Below, piece by piece: positions 35,623 to 46,206 of a stretch of 64,000 bases of DNA. Source of the stretch: Tritrichomonas musculus (taxonomy: Eukaryota; Parabasalia; Tritrichomonadida; Tritrichomonadidae); assembly GCA_039105265.1 (NCBI GenBank), contig JAPFFF010000055.1:620001-684000 (forward strand), written 5' to 3'. Numbering within the stretch: the stretch's first letter is position 1; the number at the start of each line of letters is the position of its first letter. Both the position numbers and the translations under genes were made by a program. The notes below the pieces were generated by a model. That model ran no database searches, was not told where the DNA came from, and saw only the letters and a list, made by a program, of their open reading frames with translations.

Positions 35623-38600
35623 ATGGACTTCAACAAACTTTCAAGAGAAGAATTGATAAAACTTGTTCAAACACAGCAAAATCAAATACAGAGATTACAG
35701 AGAAGTGGCTTGTCGGGGAAAAAGATGAAAACCAATATATCAAAGGCAAATGTAGATAATGACATAATGAACTTGTCTATAGACTTTTATGAAGACTCAA
35801 AGACACAAGCAAGACAAGCATACGAAAAAAGAGTACAAGAAGTGGATGATCAAGAGTTATTTCAAAGAGAACTCAAAAGACTCATGTTTATGGCTGCAAA
35901 AGAGTTCTCCTTTGACGTCGATATTGGAGACAGTGAGTGCAAGAGACTCGCATTTACAGAGATGCTTCGACACTGCTATAAGATTCGAAATAAATCAAAA
36001 GTTGTCGTCAAAGCATACACACTTGATGGACACGCAAAATGGTTCACTCTCAGCGACAAACATGACATAGAGAGCACAATAGGTCACATATCAGGCGAAT
36101 TAGACTTGTCAGAAGAGAAATCAGATACAAACCCAACTGTCAATTTTGAATTCATTCCAGTCAAATATGATGTACTTTTTCTGAGAAAACAACTAGACGA
36201 TAAAGGAATTAAGTTCGATGTTATTAAAGAAGATGAAGATGACCATGCTTTATATCATGAAGAAGTCGAAATCGATCCAGATTATAGATCAACACCAGAA
36301 GGCTCATTCTTTCCTTTTATTAATTTATCTAATTTAGATCTCAGTGAATTCCAAATATTCTCAAAGATAGATAAGAAAAATTATAAAGACAATTGTTTTG
36401 TCTATGCTTTGATTCAGTCAGGAGTGTTCAATGATGAAGAAATAAATCACTTGCGATATTATGTTCAAACAAAATCGATACCAAATAACAAAATCAAAGA
36501 GATATCAGAAAAATTCAAATGCAGTTTTGTCGTGAAAAGAATCGACGAAAGGTTTGATATTAAGCATCAAATGCAGATCAAAATAGACACCAGAAAGAAA
36601 GGTTATGATCGAACAGTAGAGTTGCTTCTTTATAAAGATCACTACATGATATATAGGCCAATCAAATGCACCATCTATTATCTTGAACATGCAAAAGAAA
36701 TAGACGAAAAGTTCAAAGATGATAAAAACCGCTTCATGATCAAAGGCATCAAAGGCGAAAAGATTTTTTATTCAGAAAATGGCACTCTTCCAATGATGAT
36801 ATTCAGAAAAATGTTTGAGCTCAATATGTTCAGAGAGATAAGAAGCTGCGAATTATCCATATTGAATACAACCGAATATGATGGATTGAATGATTACATT
36901 GATCTTGATTATAATGAAGAATTATGCACAAAAATAATAGACTCGAATAAAGATAAGAAGAAAGAGAAAGATTGGTCTAGAGTATATTATTCAGATTTTG
37001 AAACAGACACTACTGTATCTCCTCATCGTCCTTATTTGAATTGCACAGTGTATCGTGAAGGCCAAAATATTCACAAAATAAGTTTTGAAGGTGAAAACAT
37101 TGATCGTCAGCTTCTCAATTATCTATACAATAATTCACTAACTTATTTTCACAATTTAAAGTACGATGGTTGCTTTTTCATCAATACTCCTGGATGGAAA
37201 ACACAAATAACTGAAAGAACAGGCACAGTTTTGCAAGTCATTATGCTCAAGTATGCTTCAAATGGTAAATTAGTGAAAAAGCTTACGTTTCGCAATTCCT
37301 ATTCAATTATTCCATCGGCTCTCAGGAATTTTGCATCTATGTTTAATTTAGATGTGCATAAAGAGGTTATGGCATACAAAATATACACTGAAGAAAACAT
37401 TCAAAAAGCTGTTCTGCCAATCAATGAATTCTATGAGCAGTATAGAAAAGAGAACGATGGCAAAGATGAAAGCAAACAAATCCTAGAAAATGCCAAAATA
37501 AGTGAAGCATACAATGAAAAAAATGATTCAATTAATATTATGAAATATGCCAAGTTCTATTGTTTTAAGGATTGTATCGTTCTTATGAAAGGGCTTGAAA
37601 AATTTGATAAAGATTTGAAAGAAGTATTCAAACAAACAGGTACAGAAATGTTAGGCGTTAATAACTTTATTTCAATCTCATCTATCGGTTATCATTTCGC
37701 CAATAAATATGGATGTTTTGACGGTTGTTATCAATTAAGTGGCAAACCGCAAAACTTTATTCAAAGATGTGTAAGCGGAGGAAGAACAATGACAGCATCA
37801 AATCAAAAGCAATATATAGAAGGAAGAATACAAGATTTTGATGCAGTTAGCCTTTATCCTTCAGCTATGTATGTAATGGATGGTGTTGCTAAAGGAAAAC
37901 CGAAAATTTTGCCTCAAAATATAGACCATGATCAATTGATGAAATTTGACACTTTTTTTATTGAAATCAATATTAATGAAATCAAGTGCAAATCCGATAA
38001 GCCATATAAATTCGGGCAAGTCTTTAGACGAAATGATAAGGGCTCAAAAATATTTGACAATGACCCTGTTAGCAATTTTTATATTGACAAGATTGCACTA
38101 ATGGATTTAATAGAGTTCTATGATATCAAATACGAAATCATTCGTGGTTACTATTTTGATGAAGGATTTAATAAGAAGATAAATGAGTTCATTCTTGGAT
38201 TATTTAATTTAAGACTCAAATATAAGAAAGAGAAGAATCCACTGCAGTCAACGATCAAATTGCTATTGAATTCAATCTATGGCAAATCAATATTGAAAGC
38301 GATGAAAACCGAAACAAAAAGTGTACCCAGAGATGAGCTAATGAAATACATTTGGCGCAATTATAACTTTATCACAGAAATCTATGATGAACCGACAATT
38401 GATAGATGCTATGTGAAAAAGTTGAAGCCGATCAATGATCATTTCAATCTCCCACAATTTGGTGCTAGCGTTCTTTCATGGTCAAAACATTTGATGAATC
38501 GTGTTATGGCTAGTGCAGAACAAAATGGGATTGAAATATTCTATCAAGATACCGATAGCATGCACCTATATGAAGATGATGTGAAAAAAGTGGCAGAGAT

Positions 38601-38979
38601 CTTTAAGGAGAAATATAATGCTGAATTAATAGGTGAAAACATGTGTCAATTTCATAATGATTTTGACGGTTTTGAGGGTGCAGTAGGCCAAATACATTCA
38701 CGAAAACTGATCGCATTAGGCAAGAAAAGTTATTTAGATATCTTAGTCGATGAAGAAGGAAAAGAAGGATATCATATAAGACTCAAGGGCATTCCTCATC
38801 AAGTGATCATTAATAAATGTAAACGAATGGGCATCACAATTGAAGAACTCTATGAAAAATTGTATGCTGGGGCCAAAATGGAGTTCAATTTATTAGATGG
38901 CACAAATGCATTCAGAAAAACTCAAACTTTTCAGCAGACTAATATCAAAAAGTTTAGCAGGACCCTTAAATTCATTTAG
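35623..38979 (+). CDS. Protein-primed family B DNA polymerase with OTU-like N-terminal domain
   Basis: This encodes 1118 residues from ATG 35623. The order is: an N-terminal coiled coil (LIKLVQTQQNQIQRLQ); a domain with KDNCFVYALIQSG (about 254) and a later LYKDHYMIY (about 338), which has the Asp-x-x-Cys ... His layout of OTU-type cysteine proteases; exonuclease motifs YSDFETD (about 455), THNLKYDG-like YFHNLKYDG and FKDCIV; and polymerase motif A DFDAVSLYPS (about 737), motif B KLLLNSIYGKS (about 880) and motif C YQDTDSMHLY (about 973). It should replicate the element using a protein primer. It ends 8 bp inside the convergent 245-aa gene. Confidence 0.92.
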   Translation: MDFNKLSREELIKLVQTQQNQIQRLQRSGLSGKKMKTNISKANVDNDIMNLSIDFYEDSKTQARQAYEKRVQEVDDQELFQRELKRLMFMAAKEFSFDVDIGDSECKRLAFTEMLRHCYKIRNKSKVVVKAYTLDGHAKWFTLSDKHDIESTIGHISGELDLSEEKSDTNPTVNFEFIPVKYDVLFLRKQLDDKGIKFDVIKEDEDDHALYHEEVEIDPDYRSTPEGSFFPFINLSNLDLSEFQIFSKIDKKNYKDNCFVYALIQSGVFNDEEINHLRYYVQTKSIPNNKIKEISEKFKCSFVVKRIDERFDIKHQMQIKIDTRKKGYDRTVELLLYKDHYMIYRPIKCTIYYLEHAKEIDEKFKDDKNRFMIKGIKGEKIFYSENGTLPMMIFRKMFELNMFREIRSCELSILNTTEYDGLNDYIDLDYNEELCTKIIDSNKDKKKEKDWSRVYYSDFETDTTVSPHRPYLNCTVYREGQNIHKISFEGENIDRQLLNYLYNNSLTYFHNLKYDGCFFINTPGWKTQITERTGTVLQVIMLKYASNGKLVKKLTFRNSYSIIPSALRNFASMFNLDVHKEVMAYKIYTEENIQKAVLPINEFYEQYRKENDGKDESKQILENAKISEAYNEKNDSINIMKYAKFYCFKDCIVLMKGLEKFDKDLKEVFKQTGTEMLGVNNFISISSIGYHFANKYGCFDGCYQLSGKPQNFIQRCVSGGRTMTASNQKQYIEGRIQDFDAVSLYPSAMYVMDGVAKGKPKILPQNIDHDQLMKFDTFFIEININEIKCKSDKPYKFGQVFRRNDKGSKIFDNDPVSNFYIDKIALMDLIEFYDIKYEIIRGYYFDEGFNKKINEFILGLFNLRLKYKKEKNPLQSTIKLLLNSIYGKSILKAMKTETKSVPRDELMKYIWRNYNFITEIYDEPTIDRCYVKKLKPINDHFNLPQFGASVLSWSKHLMNRVMASAEQNGIEIFYQDTDSMHLYEDDVKKVAEIFKEKYNAELIGENMCQFHNDFDGFEGAVGQIHSRKLIALGKKSYLDILVDEEGKEGYHIRLKGIPHQVIINKCKRMGITIEELYEKLYAGAKMEFNLLDGTNAFRKTQTFQQTNIKKFSRTLKFI

Positions 38980-39709
38980 TTAACACATCCTTAACGTCTG
39001 CATCTTTAGCTGGCTTTACTTTAATTGAAACAAACAAAGGACTTTTTAAAGCGATAGGCTGAAATTGGAAATCGACTAAACTTAATTCTAAATATTTTAA
39101 ACTATCTGTGTTTGTTTTTATTTTTATTGGTTTTCCTTCTTTCTCAAAGTCATAAATCAGTGGCTTGCCGTCTATAGCCATTGTGTTTATATTTCCTATA
39201 ACTGAAGGAGTATACTCTTGATCTCCAATAGCTGAATACATCGGATTACCTTGTAAAGAGACCAAATAAAGTTTTGTATGAGTTATGATCGGCAAATCTG
39301 GCACAATAAAGGGTTCTTTAGGATCAATTGTCAAAGGCAACGGAGTGTTATATAATCCAGTCAATAATGCAGCTCTGTGAGATATTGATGTAATTGTTGT
39401 TTTCAAACTTGCTGTTATCTTAAATGTGCGTTTATTTTTATCATATTCCCATGCCAATTCACTTTTCTGACTAAAAATTTGTTCAAGTTGTTTGATAGAA
39501 TAATGATAGGACTCAGAAAATTCAATAGTATGAACGGTTTTGCCAACTTGATATTTCATATAATCATCTTTTGTACTTAATAATATGTTTGAATTAGTGT
39601 TTATAGAAGACACATAATATTTTACATAGCTGCATTTCCAAGGTATATTCATCGTCAAAGACACAGTATGATATTTTTGTGAGTCACGGCTTTGCATAGA
39701 AATTAACAT
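38972..39709 (-). CDS. Beta-rich virion protein candidate (245 aa), copy 1
   Basis: This encodes 245 residues. It has beta-strand-like segments (YHTVSLTMNIPWKCSYVKYY, VSSINTNSNILLSTKDDYM, HTIEFSESYHYSIKQLEQIF) in an order reminiscent of minor structural proteins of Polintons and adenovirus-like viruses, where sequences of the type 'polypeptide binds pentons or fibres' are found. The assignment is weak. It is divergent from the fibre gene with only 16 bp between starts, so it may be co-regulated with it and form the fibre base. The second copy (47046-47783) encodes the same protein. Confidence 0.5.
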   Translation of the reverse strand: MLISMQSRDSQKYHTVSLTMNIPWKCSYVKYYVSSINTNSNILLSTKDDYMKYQVGKTVHTIEFSESYHYSIKQLEQIFSQKSELAWEYDKNKRTFKITASLKTTITSISHRAALLTGLYNTPLPLTIDPKEPFIVPDLPIITHTKLYLVSLQGNPMYSAIGDQEYTPSVIGNINTMAIDGKPLIYDFEKEGKPIKIKTNTDSLKYLELSLVDFQFQPIALKSPLFVSIKVKPAKDADVKDVLTK

Positions 39710-39725
39710 TTATTTATTATTAAAT

Positions 39726-42700
39726 ATGTCGATTGGTTTATACTCAATTCAATCAAGTGAGGCTGAGACATTAAAATCAAATGGAATAGAAATCAAAGTC
39801 GGAGAAGATGAGAATGGAAATAAAATTGTTCAAATAGAAGATGAAGATGGTTCTTCAGTTTTCTTCAATAACATTTATAATAAAACAGAGATAGATGCTT
39901 ATATAACTGCAGGTGCAGGTATAAAACCAGGAGATATAAAAAACTTATATAAGGTCAATATTTATCCAACAGGACAAATCAAGGTGAATGGCAAATTGAC
40001 CAATGCTTTCACCTTAGAACAGCTTTATAAATGTTTGAATGATAATTCAGATGCTATTCAAAACTCTCTAAATCAATTGAAAATAGACGCAACTTTTGAT
40101 GTAAACCGTGAAATTTCAGACTTAACATTGAAAGGATTAGATTTTGATCTAAAGAATAAACATTATATCTCAACAGAAAACAATTCAATAAAGACATATA
40201 ATCAATTAATAAGAGTACTCAATCAGTTTATTAAACATTCAAGGGCTATGACGGTTATCAGCCCAGATAATAAACTATTGAAAATGCTCCCCCTTAAAAA
40301 AGAGGATGGTGCTCAACTTTTGGATTATTGGGAGGATAAACGATGCTATTATGAAAAAGAAAAAGTAACCACAATTAATGAGATTATTGAATCATTGAAT
40401 ATCACTCTTGAAAATTTATATAATTGGATGAAAACATTCAATAATTTGAAAGATTTCGGTTTTGACAGTTCATCAAATATTAAACCAGATGGAAAAGCAA
40501 AAGTGATAACGTATGAAGAAACCGAAAAAGAATCAGAACCATGGTATGGATCATTTTTGACCAAAAATAGAATGAAAACTAAAGAAGAACCTATCACAAA
40601 TTTTGACCAAATGGTCAATGCAATCAATACAAACACAGAAACAATATCTCAAATGCATGAAGATATTATGGAAGGCTTAAATAATCAAGAAGTGACAGTA
40701 TATAATGAAGCTAATGATGAAATAGAGACAAAAACTTTAAAAACAAAAACAGTGAACGATAAAGGTGAAATCGAATATGATAATATAGCCAATGTTTTTG
40801 AAAAATTGAAGAAGGCCGATAAACAGAATCAGAATTTTTTCCGTCATATCATGGAGAATTTTAATAAAACTGCTTTGAAAAATATATATAATAATTTTAA
40901 ACAGACTGTGTTTGGTAAAGATGGAGAAACATATCAGAAGACATATATAGCACATTTTGATGATGATGTTGCTGGTGATAAACATTTTGCCGTTGTCGAA
41001 AATTTTGTCGACTTTTTGAATCAATACTTTTCAAATACAAGCAGTTTTGAAGACTGGAAAGAATGGATAGGCAAAAATATAAATAAACAGAAAATGATGG
41101 AGGTTCTTGATAAAATTCAGATACCATTTCATAAATTAGATGGAGAAATAGAAAATAGAGAATATCGTTTTATGTTTGATGGAGAGGATATCGTTGATAT
41201 TGAAAATCCAGTTGATATAGGCAAGTTCATGGATTGGCTCAAAGAGATAATTCAAAATAGTAAATATACAGCTCCAATACAAACATTTTTATATAACAAC
41301 TTTTCCAAAGAAAAATTTATTGAAATATTTAACGGTACAGTTCAATTAATATGGGATAAATCCACAAAAAAAATTATTCATGCAGTTTATCAATTTGTCA
41401 ATCATCCAATAGAAACGACGGGTGATATCGTTATTGAAGTGAATAGTGCTTATGAATTTTTGAAAAAATATTATGAAAACCAAACAGAGCTTATGAAAAG
41501 TATCCTTACTGTTATTTTGGTTCTTCTTGGTTCAGGAATTACGGGAATGGTAATCACAAGTGCATTCAAAAAGATTCGTGCCAAAAAAATTGAAAATGGA
41601 CGTTTAGCATTAAGCACGAGCAATTTTGAAGGTGGTCAATTGTTGGATATTAATGATGGTATTATCATTGATGGAAATGGAAATGGAAATGATAATAATG
41701 ATGATGATAATAATGATGACGATATGAGAGACCCTAGTTTTCAGGGATGGATCGATACAACAAATAGAAATATTCGAAATATTATTCAGCAACATAATGT
41801 TTTAGAAGAAAGAGTCTCAAATATAAGAGAATGCAATTGTAATGATAATAATAATAATAATAATAATCAAAGATTTTTTGGCCAAATTTCTCAACAACAA
41901 CATCTTGACATTCAACAATTAATTCAAAAGCAAAATCATTTAATAATTGATAATAGTGTCGGCTCTTTTGTTGATGCGATGTTTCAACCAGAAATATATC
42001 AAGAAGCAGCAACTCAAGTGAACACAACGATAAAAAGACGACGAAAAAAGAAAGAAAAAGTGAATGTAATTGACACATCACATGATCGTTCTTTTCGAAG
42101 AGATGAAAATTATGTTTTTGACATATTAACTGATCATTGGGTTCTTCATAATAATTCTAATTTTCAATCTGGTTGGCGAACAAATCTTAATGCACAAAAT
42201 ATGCCACGCAATTTTATCATTGACACTTTTCATGGTGAATGGGTTGCTGTCGGTGCAGAAAATGGTATTCAAGAATCAAATACAGACTGGAGAACGAATC
42301 CTAGTTCAGCATTAGCAACCTTTCTGTTGCCATCTCAAATAAATGGTGGTGTTTTTCGTTGGAGTGATAGATATGATCAATGGACATTTCATGCAAATTA
42401 TAACTCATATACAAATCAAGATCAAAGTGAAAGATTAGAATGGCAAAGAGATCAAAGACAACATTTTGGTGATAATTATGTTTGGAATGTTTTTGATCAA
42501 GAATGGCAAGAACATGGACAGAATTTTGAAGCTGGATGGAGAACCAATCATGAATTTGTTCCTCCTGATAACTATGTATGGGATGATTATTTAGAAGAGT
42601 GGGTGATGTTATCATATAGAAATAGAGGTTTTGACAGAAATTGGAGAAATAGCTATTCAGAGAGTGTTTCAGTTATGGTTGAATTATTGAATTCAGGCCG

Positions 42701-45700
42701 ATTTTTAGGAAAAGGCCAAATTGTTCAATATGGAGGTGAATGGGTTTGGCGCCATCATGTAGACCCCGTTGATGATATTAAATTATTATCAGATGAAATA
42801 GCAGATATTAATATTAATAATAATTTGCCAGCAAATATTTCAGGAGTGAATTCAGTAAATGAATTATTAGAAAGCTATGATATCAATATTTTGAAAGAAG
42901 ATGGCCGAACAATTGATGAGAAAAAACCGGTTTTAGGCAATTTCAATATATTAGCAAATTTGAATGTAAATGGATTAATAAACGGTGTTGATATTGAAAA
43001 ATTAGCTACGTCATCAGATAAGACAGATTCACTTTTTAATATAAAATTTGGAGTTCCAGAATTCAATGTGAAAAATGAAAACGTTGAAGGGGATACAAAA
43101 ACAATCAATAATGTAAATTATAATATATTGAAAATTAAAATAAATGATGATGATATTGAACAAAAATTGAAAGCTTTCAATGGGAATATATTCAAAATAA
43201 TTCTCAGAAAAGATGTTGTTTATGACACAGAAGGACGATATATCAAAGAATTTTTCATAAGCGTTCATGATAATCATATTCAATGTCCGATAATAGCTTA
43301 TGATGAAGAATCGAAAGGATATACAAATAAATGTTCTGAAGATAGCTCTCAATTTTTCATAGCTTTTGATGAGCGTCTCAATATTGTGCCATATACGTTA
43401 TGGATGAACGGTGATTTGAGTATAATGAATCAAACAAGTCAGGATTTAATTGAATCGAATAAACCAGTTTTTAAGTGCAAAATAATTGAAGCAGATAATG
43501 CTCTCAAATTACACAAAAGTGACGTTCATTATTTCTATAAGCCTTCAATTATTTCAGAAGATAACGATAATTATAAAATGATTTTTGAAGTACCCTCAGA
43601 TTATACAATACCACCGCATTTACAATTTAAATTCTCAGAATATTGTTTTGGCAATAAATGGGACTTAATATGGGATGGAACAAAATGGGATGGCAAAAAT
43701 ATCCAAGGCAAATCAAATGGAAAAATAATAAATAAATGCAATACAAGAGCCAAAAAAGATGCTTATGATGCTATTGGTGCATGTGTTATGATGAAGAATG
43801 ATGACTGGAATAAACAATTCTTTACTGATAATATATGGTATACAAATGTTAATGAAAAGAATTTAATGCAAGCATTTATCAGAAGACCTGTTAGAGGAGA
43901 AGGATGGGAAAAAGATGGCAAAATTGAATTGAAAGTGAAATTTAATGATGGTACTTTGAAAGATGGAAATGAAATAGGTGTTGATTGGGGAAACACAAAT
44001 TTCAGTCATTCGGTTGAAGGCTATGATCTTTATGCAATTGAAATATTAATATATAATTATTCGAAACGAACTTTTGAGGTGAAAAACATTGAGGAAATTT
44101 TCTTGGATATCTATTCACCAAATTCAGATATAGCAAATCGAATGTCATTTCGCCTTGAGGGAGTTCACCATGTTGAAAGGAACGATACAGCTTATTGCGA
44201 TACTATCGGTGTTCTCGATACAATTGAAAAAATCTCTTATCGTTATGAAGATTCAAAAATTGATGCAAGTCATAGAAATATTGAATTATATCTGAAAAAG
44301 GATTTGGTGGATCCAGTAGATGAGGTCAATTGGGATGGAATTATGAATCCTTTCAAATATATTATTCAGCAACAATTTTATGAAATAACACCAAATCCAA
44401 ATGCAGCAACCACACTTTATACAGATTATAATATCACAAGTTCTAAAATCATAACCGCCGATAACATCACGACGATGAGAAGTGATTTAAATTTAGTGAC
44501 AAATAATTTGGATGTCGTATCGTACGATTTGAATGAAATGAATCATAGAGTTAACGTACTTGATTCAGAAATGGTTCAAGTCAAAGACATAACTCAACAT
44601 TTAGAACATGACGTTAAGAATTTAAGAATTGTTTCATATACAGCCCTAGCTTTTGGTATTGCAGGTACAGTGGGGAGTGCAGCATCTATCGGCATGCAAC
44701 TTTTTCCACATGGTATCAGAATTTTAAAAGCAGCTTTTTCTAGCTTTTTCAGAGGTATGTTTAGTAGGTCCAGAGTTTTGGGTGCTCCTGATTGGACCAG
44801 ATTACGAATTATGTTCGGAAATATTGCTGTTAGAAGCATAACCACCGATATTTCACCTGTTATTAATTGGTGTAATTCAGAATATAAACAATTAGACGAT
44901 ATAACTTTTGATAACGAAGATGAAAATCCAGAAGAATATTCGTTATCAGTTGAAGCCGCTTATGAATTATGTAATCAATTCAGAGAAACATTGAAACCTA
45001 TTTTAAAATTATTGGCCTTAAAGATCGATGAAATAGCCAATGAATTTGAATATAATGATTTTATTTCAAAAAGTGATTTGAAAAGAGACGATACAATTGA
45101 CATTAATGGCAAATTAATTGATGGCAAAATACATTTAGAAGCTGAGGATACAATAAGTGAAGGAATTATCAAAGTCAGGATTATGATCATGAAAGTAAGC
45201 GAATATAATGATATAGACTATGAAGAGAATTATCCAATAATTCATATATCAAATGGAGAGATATCGAACTATGAGGGCACAGAGAACTTTCCAACTGCAT
45301 CTCTCCAAGACAAAACTATAATTATTGATAACCCAAAGAGACATAGAATTAGTGCAATCAGCATCAAAGAGAACACAGCGATAAGAAGTATGAAATATAC
45401 TGTAAATGATATAGCATATATGAGTGACATTGATGCGCTTAATAAAAAGATTGATCAAATAGAAGAAAACTCACATACAAACGATGAAAACATAGCAAAA
45501 ATAATGAATACTTATCCTACTGTTGATGAAACAAATGAGGCTTTAGATGTGCTCAAAGGCAGAATTGAGACATTAGAGGCTGAAAATACCACATTAAAGG
45601 CTACGATAGCCGCTTTTGAAGCCAGATTTGCTGCTCTCGAAGGCAAATCAGATCCAGATTTATCCATATATGCATTAAAAGATGACATACCAGATATGAA

Positions 45701-46100
45701 TAATTTGATAAAACTGGCAAAAGTTAATTATACCTTTGATAACAAATCTGAAGGAATAATTCGATATAATTTAGAAAAAGCACTTGACAATTATGAAGCA
45801 ACAATGTATCTTTCTTATCCTGAAACTAAAAATAATATTGAGACTCAGAAAGAAATCAAAGTCAATGTTTCATTTAATTCTGCAAATTCACCTTCATCGG
45901 AATATCAATGTGAACCAACAGAAATTTATTTGAATAATATACGTTTTCCGTTAGACAAAACAACTTTCAATGTTATTTCTATTGCTCAATCAATAGTTTT
46001 CAACAGTTCATTTTTCAAAAATGGAATATCAAATTCTGAAAATCCAAAATGTGAAATATTTACAAGAACACCATATGCTACCCTATTGGATATAGCATAA
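39726..46100 (+). CDS. Giant fibre/adhesin-like protein, 2124 aa, tip variant 1
   Basis: Segments in order: N-terminal repeats of helical modules; a variable cassette at about 456-514; one membrane segment (about 590-610, SILTVILVLLGSGITGMVI); Asn/Asp low-complexity runs; six Trp-rich repeats (about 786-1005, e.g. NYVWDDYLEEWVML and NYVFDILTDHWVLH) of WG type; a long beta-rich region; a second hydrophobic segment (about 1639-1665); a coiled coil (about 1900-1970); then a short YALKDDIP fibre motif and a unique tip. It is probably a virion or cell-surface attachment protein; this is inference. The second copy has another tip and another cassette. Confidence 0.7.
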   Translation: MSIGLYSIQSSEAETLKSNGIEIKVGEDENGNKIVQIEDEDGSSVFFNNIYNKTEIDAYITAGAGIKPGDIKNLYKVNIYPTGQIKVNGKLTNAFTLEQLYKCLNDNSDAIQNSLNQLKIDATFDVNREISDLTLKGLDFDLKNKHYISTENNSIKTYNQLIRVLNQFIKHSRAMTVISPDNKLLKMLPLKKEDGAQLLDYWEDKRCYYEKEKVTTINEIIESLNITLENLYNWMKTFNNLKDFGFDSSSNIKPDGKAKVITYEETEKESEPWYGSFLTKNRMKTKEEPITNFDQMVNAINTNTETISQMHEDIMEGLNNQEVTVYNEANDEIETKTLKTKTVNDKGEIEYDNIANVFEKLKKADKQNQNFFRHIMENFNKTALKNIYNNFKQTVFGKDGETYQKTYIAHFDDDVAGDKHFAVVENFVDFLNQYFSNTSSFEDWKEWIGKNINKQKMMEVLDKIQIPFHKLDGEIENREYRFMFDGEDIVDIENPVDIGKFMDWLKEIIQNSKYTAPIQTFLYNNFSKEKFIEIFNGTVQLIWDKSTKKIIHAVYQFVNHPIETTGDIVIEVNSAYEFLKKYYENQTELMKSILTVILVLLGSGITGMVITSAFKKIRAKKIENGRLALSTSNFEGGQLLDINDGIIIDGNGNGNDNNDDDNNDDDMRDPSFQGWIDTTNRNIRNIIQQHNVLEERVSNIRECNCNDNNNNNNNQRFFGQISQQQHLDIQQLIQKQNHLIIDNSVGSFVDAMFQPEIYQEAATQVNTTIKRRRKKKEKVNVIDTSHDRSFRRDENYVFDILTDHWVLHNNSNFQSGWRTNLNAQNMPRNFIIDTFHGEWVAVGAENGIQESNTDWRTNPSSALATFLLPSQINGGVFRWSDRYDQWTFHANYNSYTNQDQSERLEWQRDQRQHFGDNYVWNVFDQEWQEHGQNFEAGWRTNHEFVPPDNYVWDDYLEEWVMLSYRNRGFDRNWRNSYSESVSVMVELLNSGRFLGKGQIVQYGGEWVWRHHVDPVDDIKLLSDEIADININNNLPANISGVNSVNELLESYDINILKEDGRTIDEKKPVLGNFNILANLNVNGLINGVDIEKLATSSDKTDSLFNIKFGVPEFNVKNENVEGDTKTINNVNYNILKIKINDDDIEQKLKAFNGNIFKIILRKDVVYDTEGRYIKEFFISVHDNHIQCPIIAYDEESKGYTNKCSEDSSQFFIAFDERLNIVPYTLWMNGDLSIMNQTSQDLIESNKPVFKCKIIEADNALKLHKSDVHYFYKPSIISEDNDNYKMIFEVPSDYTIPPHLQFKFSEYCFGNKWDLIWDGTKWDGKNIQGKSNGKIINKCNTRAKKDAYDAIGACVMMKNDDWNKQFFTDNIWYTNVNEKNLMQAFIRRPVRGEGWEKDGKIELKVKFNDGTLKDGNEIGVDWGNTNFSHSVEGYDLYAIEILIYNYSKRTFEVKNIEEIFLDIYSPNSDIANRMSFRLEGVHHVERNDTAYCDTIGVLDTIEKISYRYEDSKIDASHRNIELYLKKDLVDPVDEVNWDGIMNPFKYIIQQQFYEITPNPNAATTLYTDYNITSSKIITADNITTMRSDLNLVTNNLDVVSYDLNEMNHRVNVLDSEMVQVKDITQHLEHDVKNLRIVSYTALAFGIAGTVGSAASIGMQLFPHGIRILKAAFSSFFRGMFSRSRVLGAPDWTRLRIMFGNIAVRSITTDISPVINWCNSEYKQLDDITFDNEDENPEEYSLSVEAAYELCNQFRETLKPILKLLALKIDEIANEFEYNDFISKSDLKRDDTIDINGKLIDGKIHLEAEDTISEGIIKVRIMIMKVSEYNDIDYEENYPIIHISNGEISNYEGTENFPTASLQDKTIIIDNPKRHRISAISIKENTAIRSMKYTVNDIAYMSDIDALNKKIDQIEENSHTNDENIAKIMNTYPTVDETNEALDVLKGRIETLEAENTTLKATIAAFEARFAALEGKSDPDLSIYALKDDIPDMNNLIKLAKVNYTFDNKSEGIIRYNLEKALDNYEATMYLSYPETKNNIETQKEIKVNVSFNSANSPSSEYQCEPTEIYLNNIRFPLDKTTFNVISIAQSIVFNSSFFKNGISNSENPKCEIFTRTPYATLLDIA

Positions 46101-46141
46101 ACTTTAAAATGGTTATGTTTTTTTTGTTCAAAGTTCCCTAG

Positions 46142-46206
46142 TGATATCAGTCGGCGCAGTTAGGTCTGGGCGACCGTTAAGGGCGCACAGCCTAACGTAT
46201 ACTACT
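46142..46206 (-). repeat. Middle copy of the element 2 terminal repeat (right-end orientation)
   Basis: This has the same tip and the same 50-bp core as the two outer copies. It differs at the inner end (GATATCAGTCGGCG against GAAATCATCGGCG). It closes the first element copy at 46206. The next base begins PolB coding sequence. Confidence 0.92.

Larger units (their letters stand above)
38133..46206. repeat. 8.07-kb tandem duplication, copy 1
   Basis: This is collinear with 46207-54216 at an offset of 8074 bp until the fibre tip. It holds the PolB 3' third, the 245-aa gene, the fibre gene and a terminal repeat. Outside two patches the copies differ only at scattered bases. Identity starts exactly at the base after the middle terminal repeat, so the duplication boundary is the element end. 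Confidence 0.93.
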
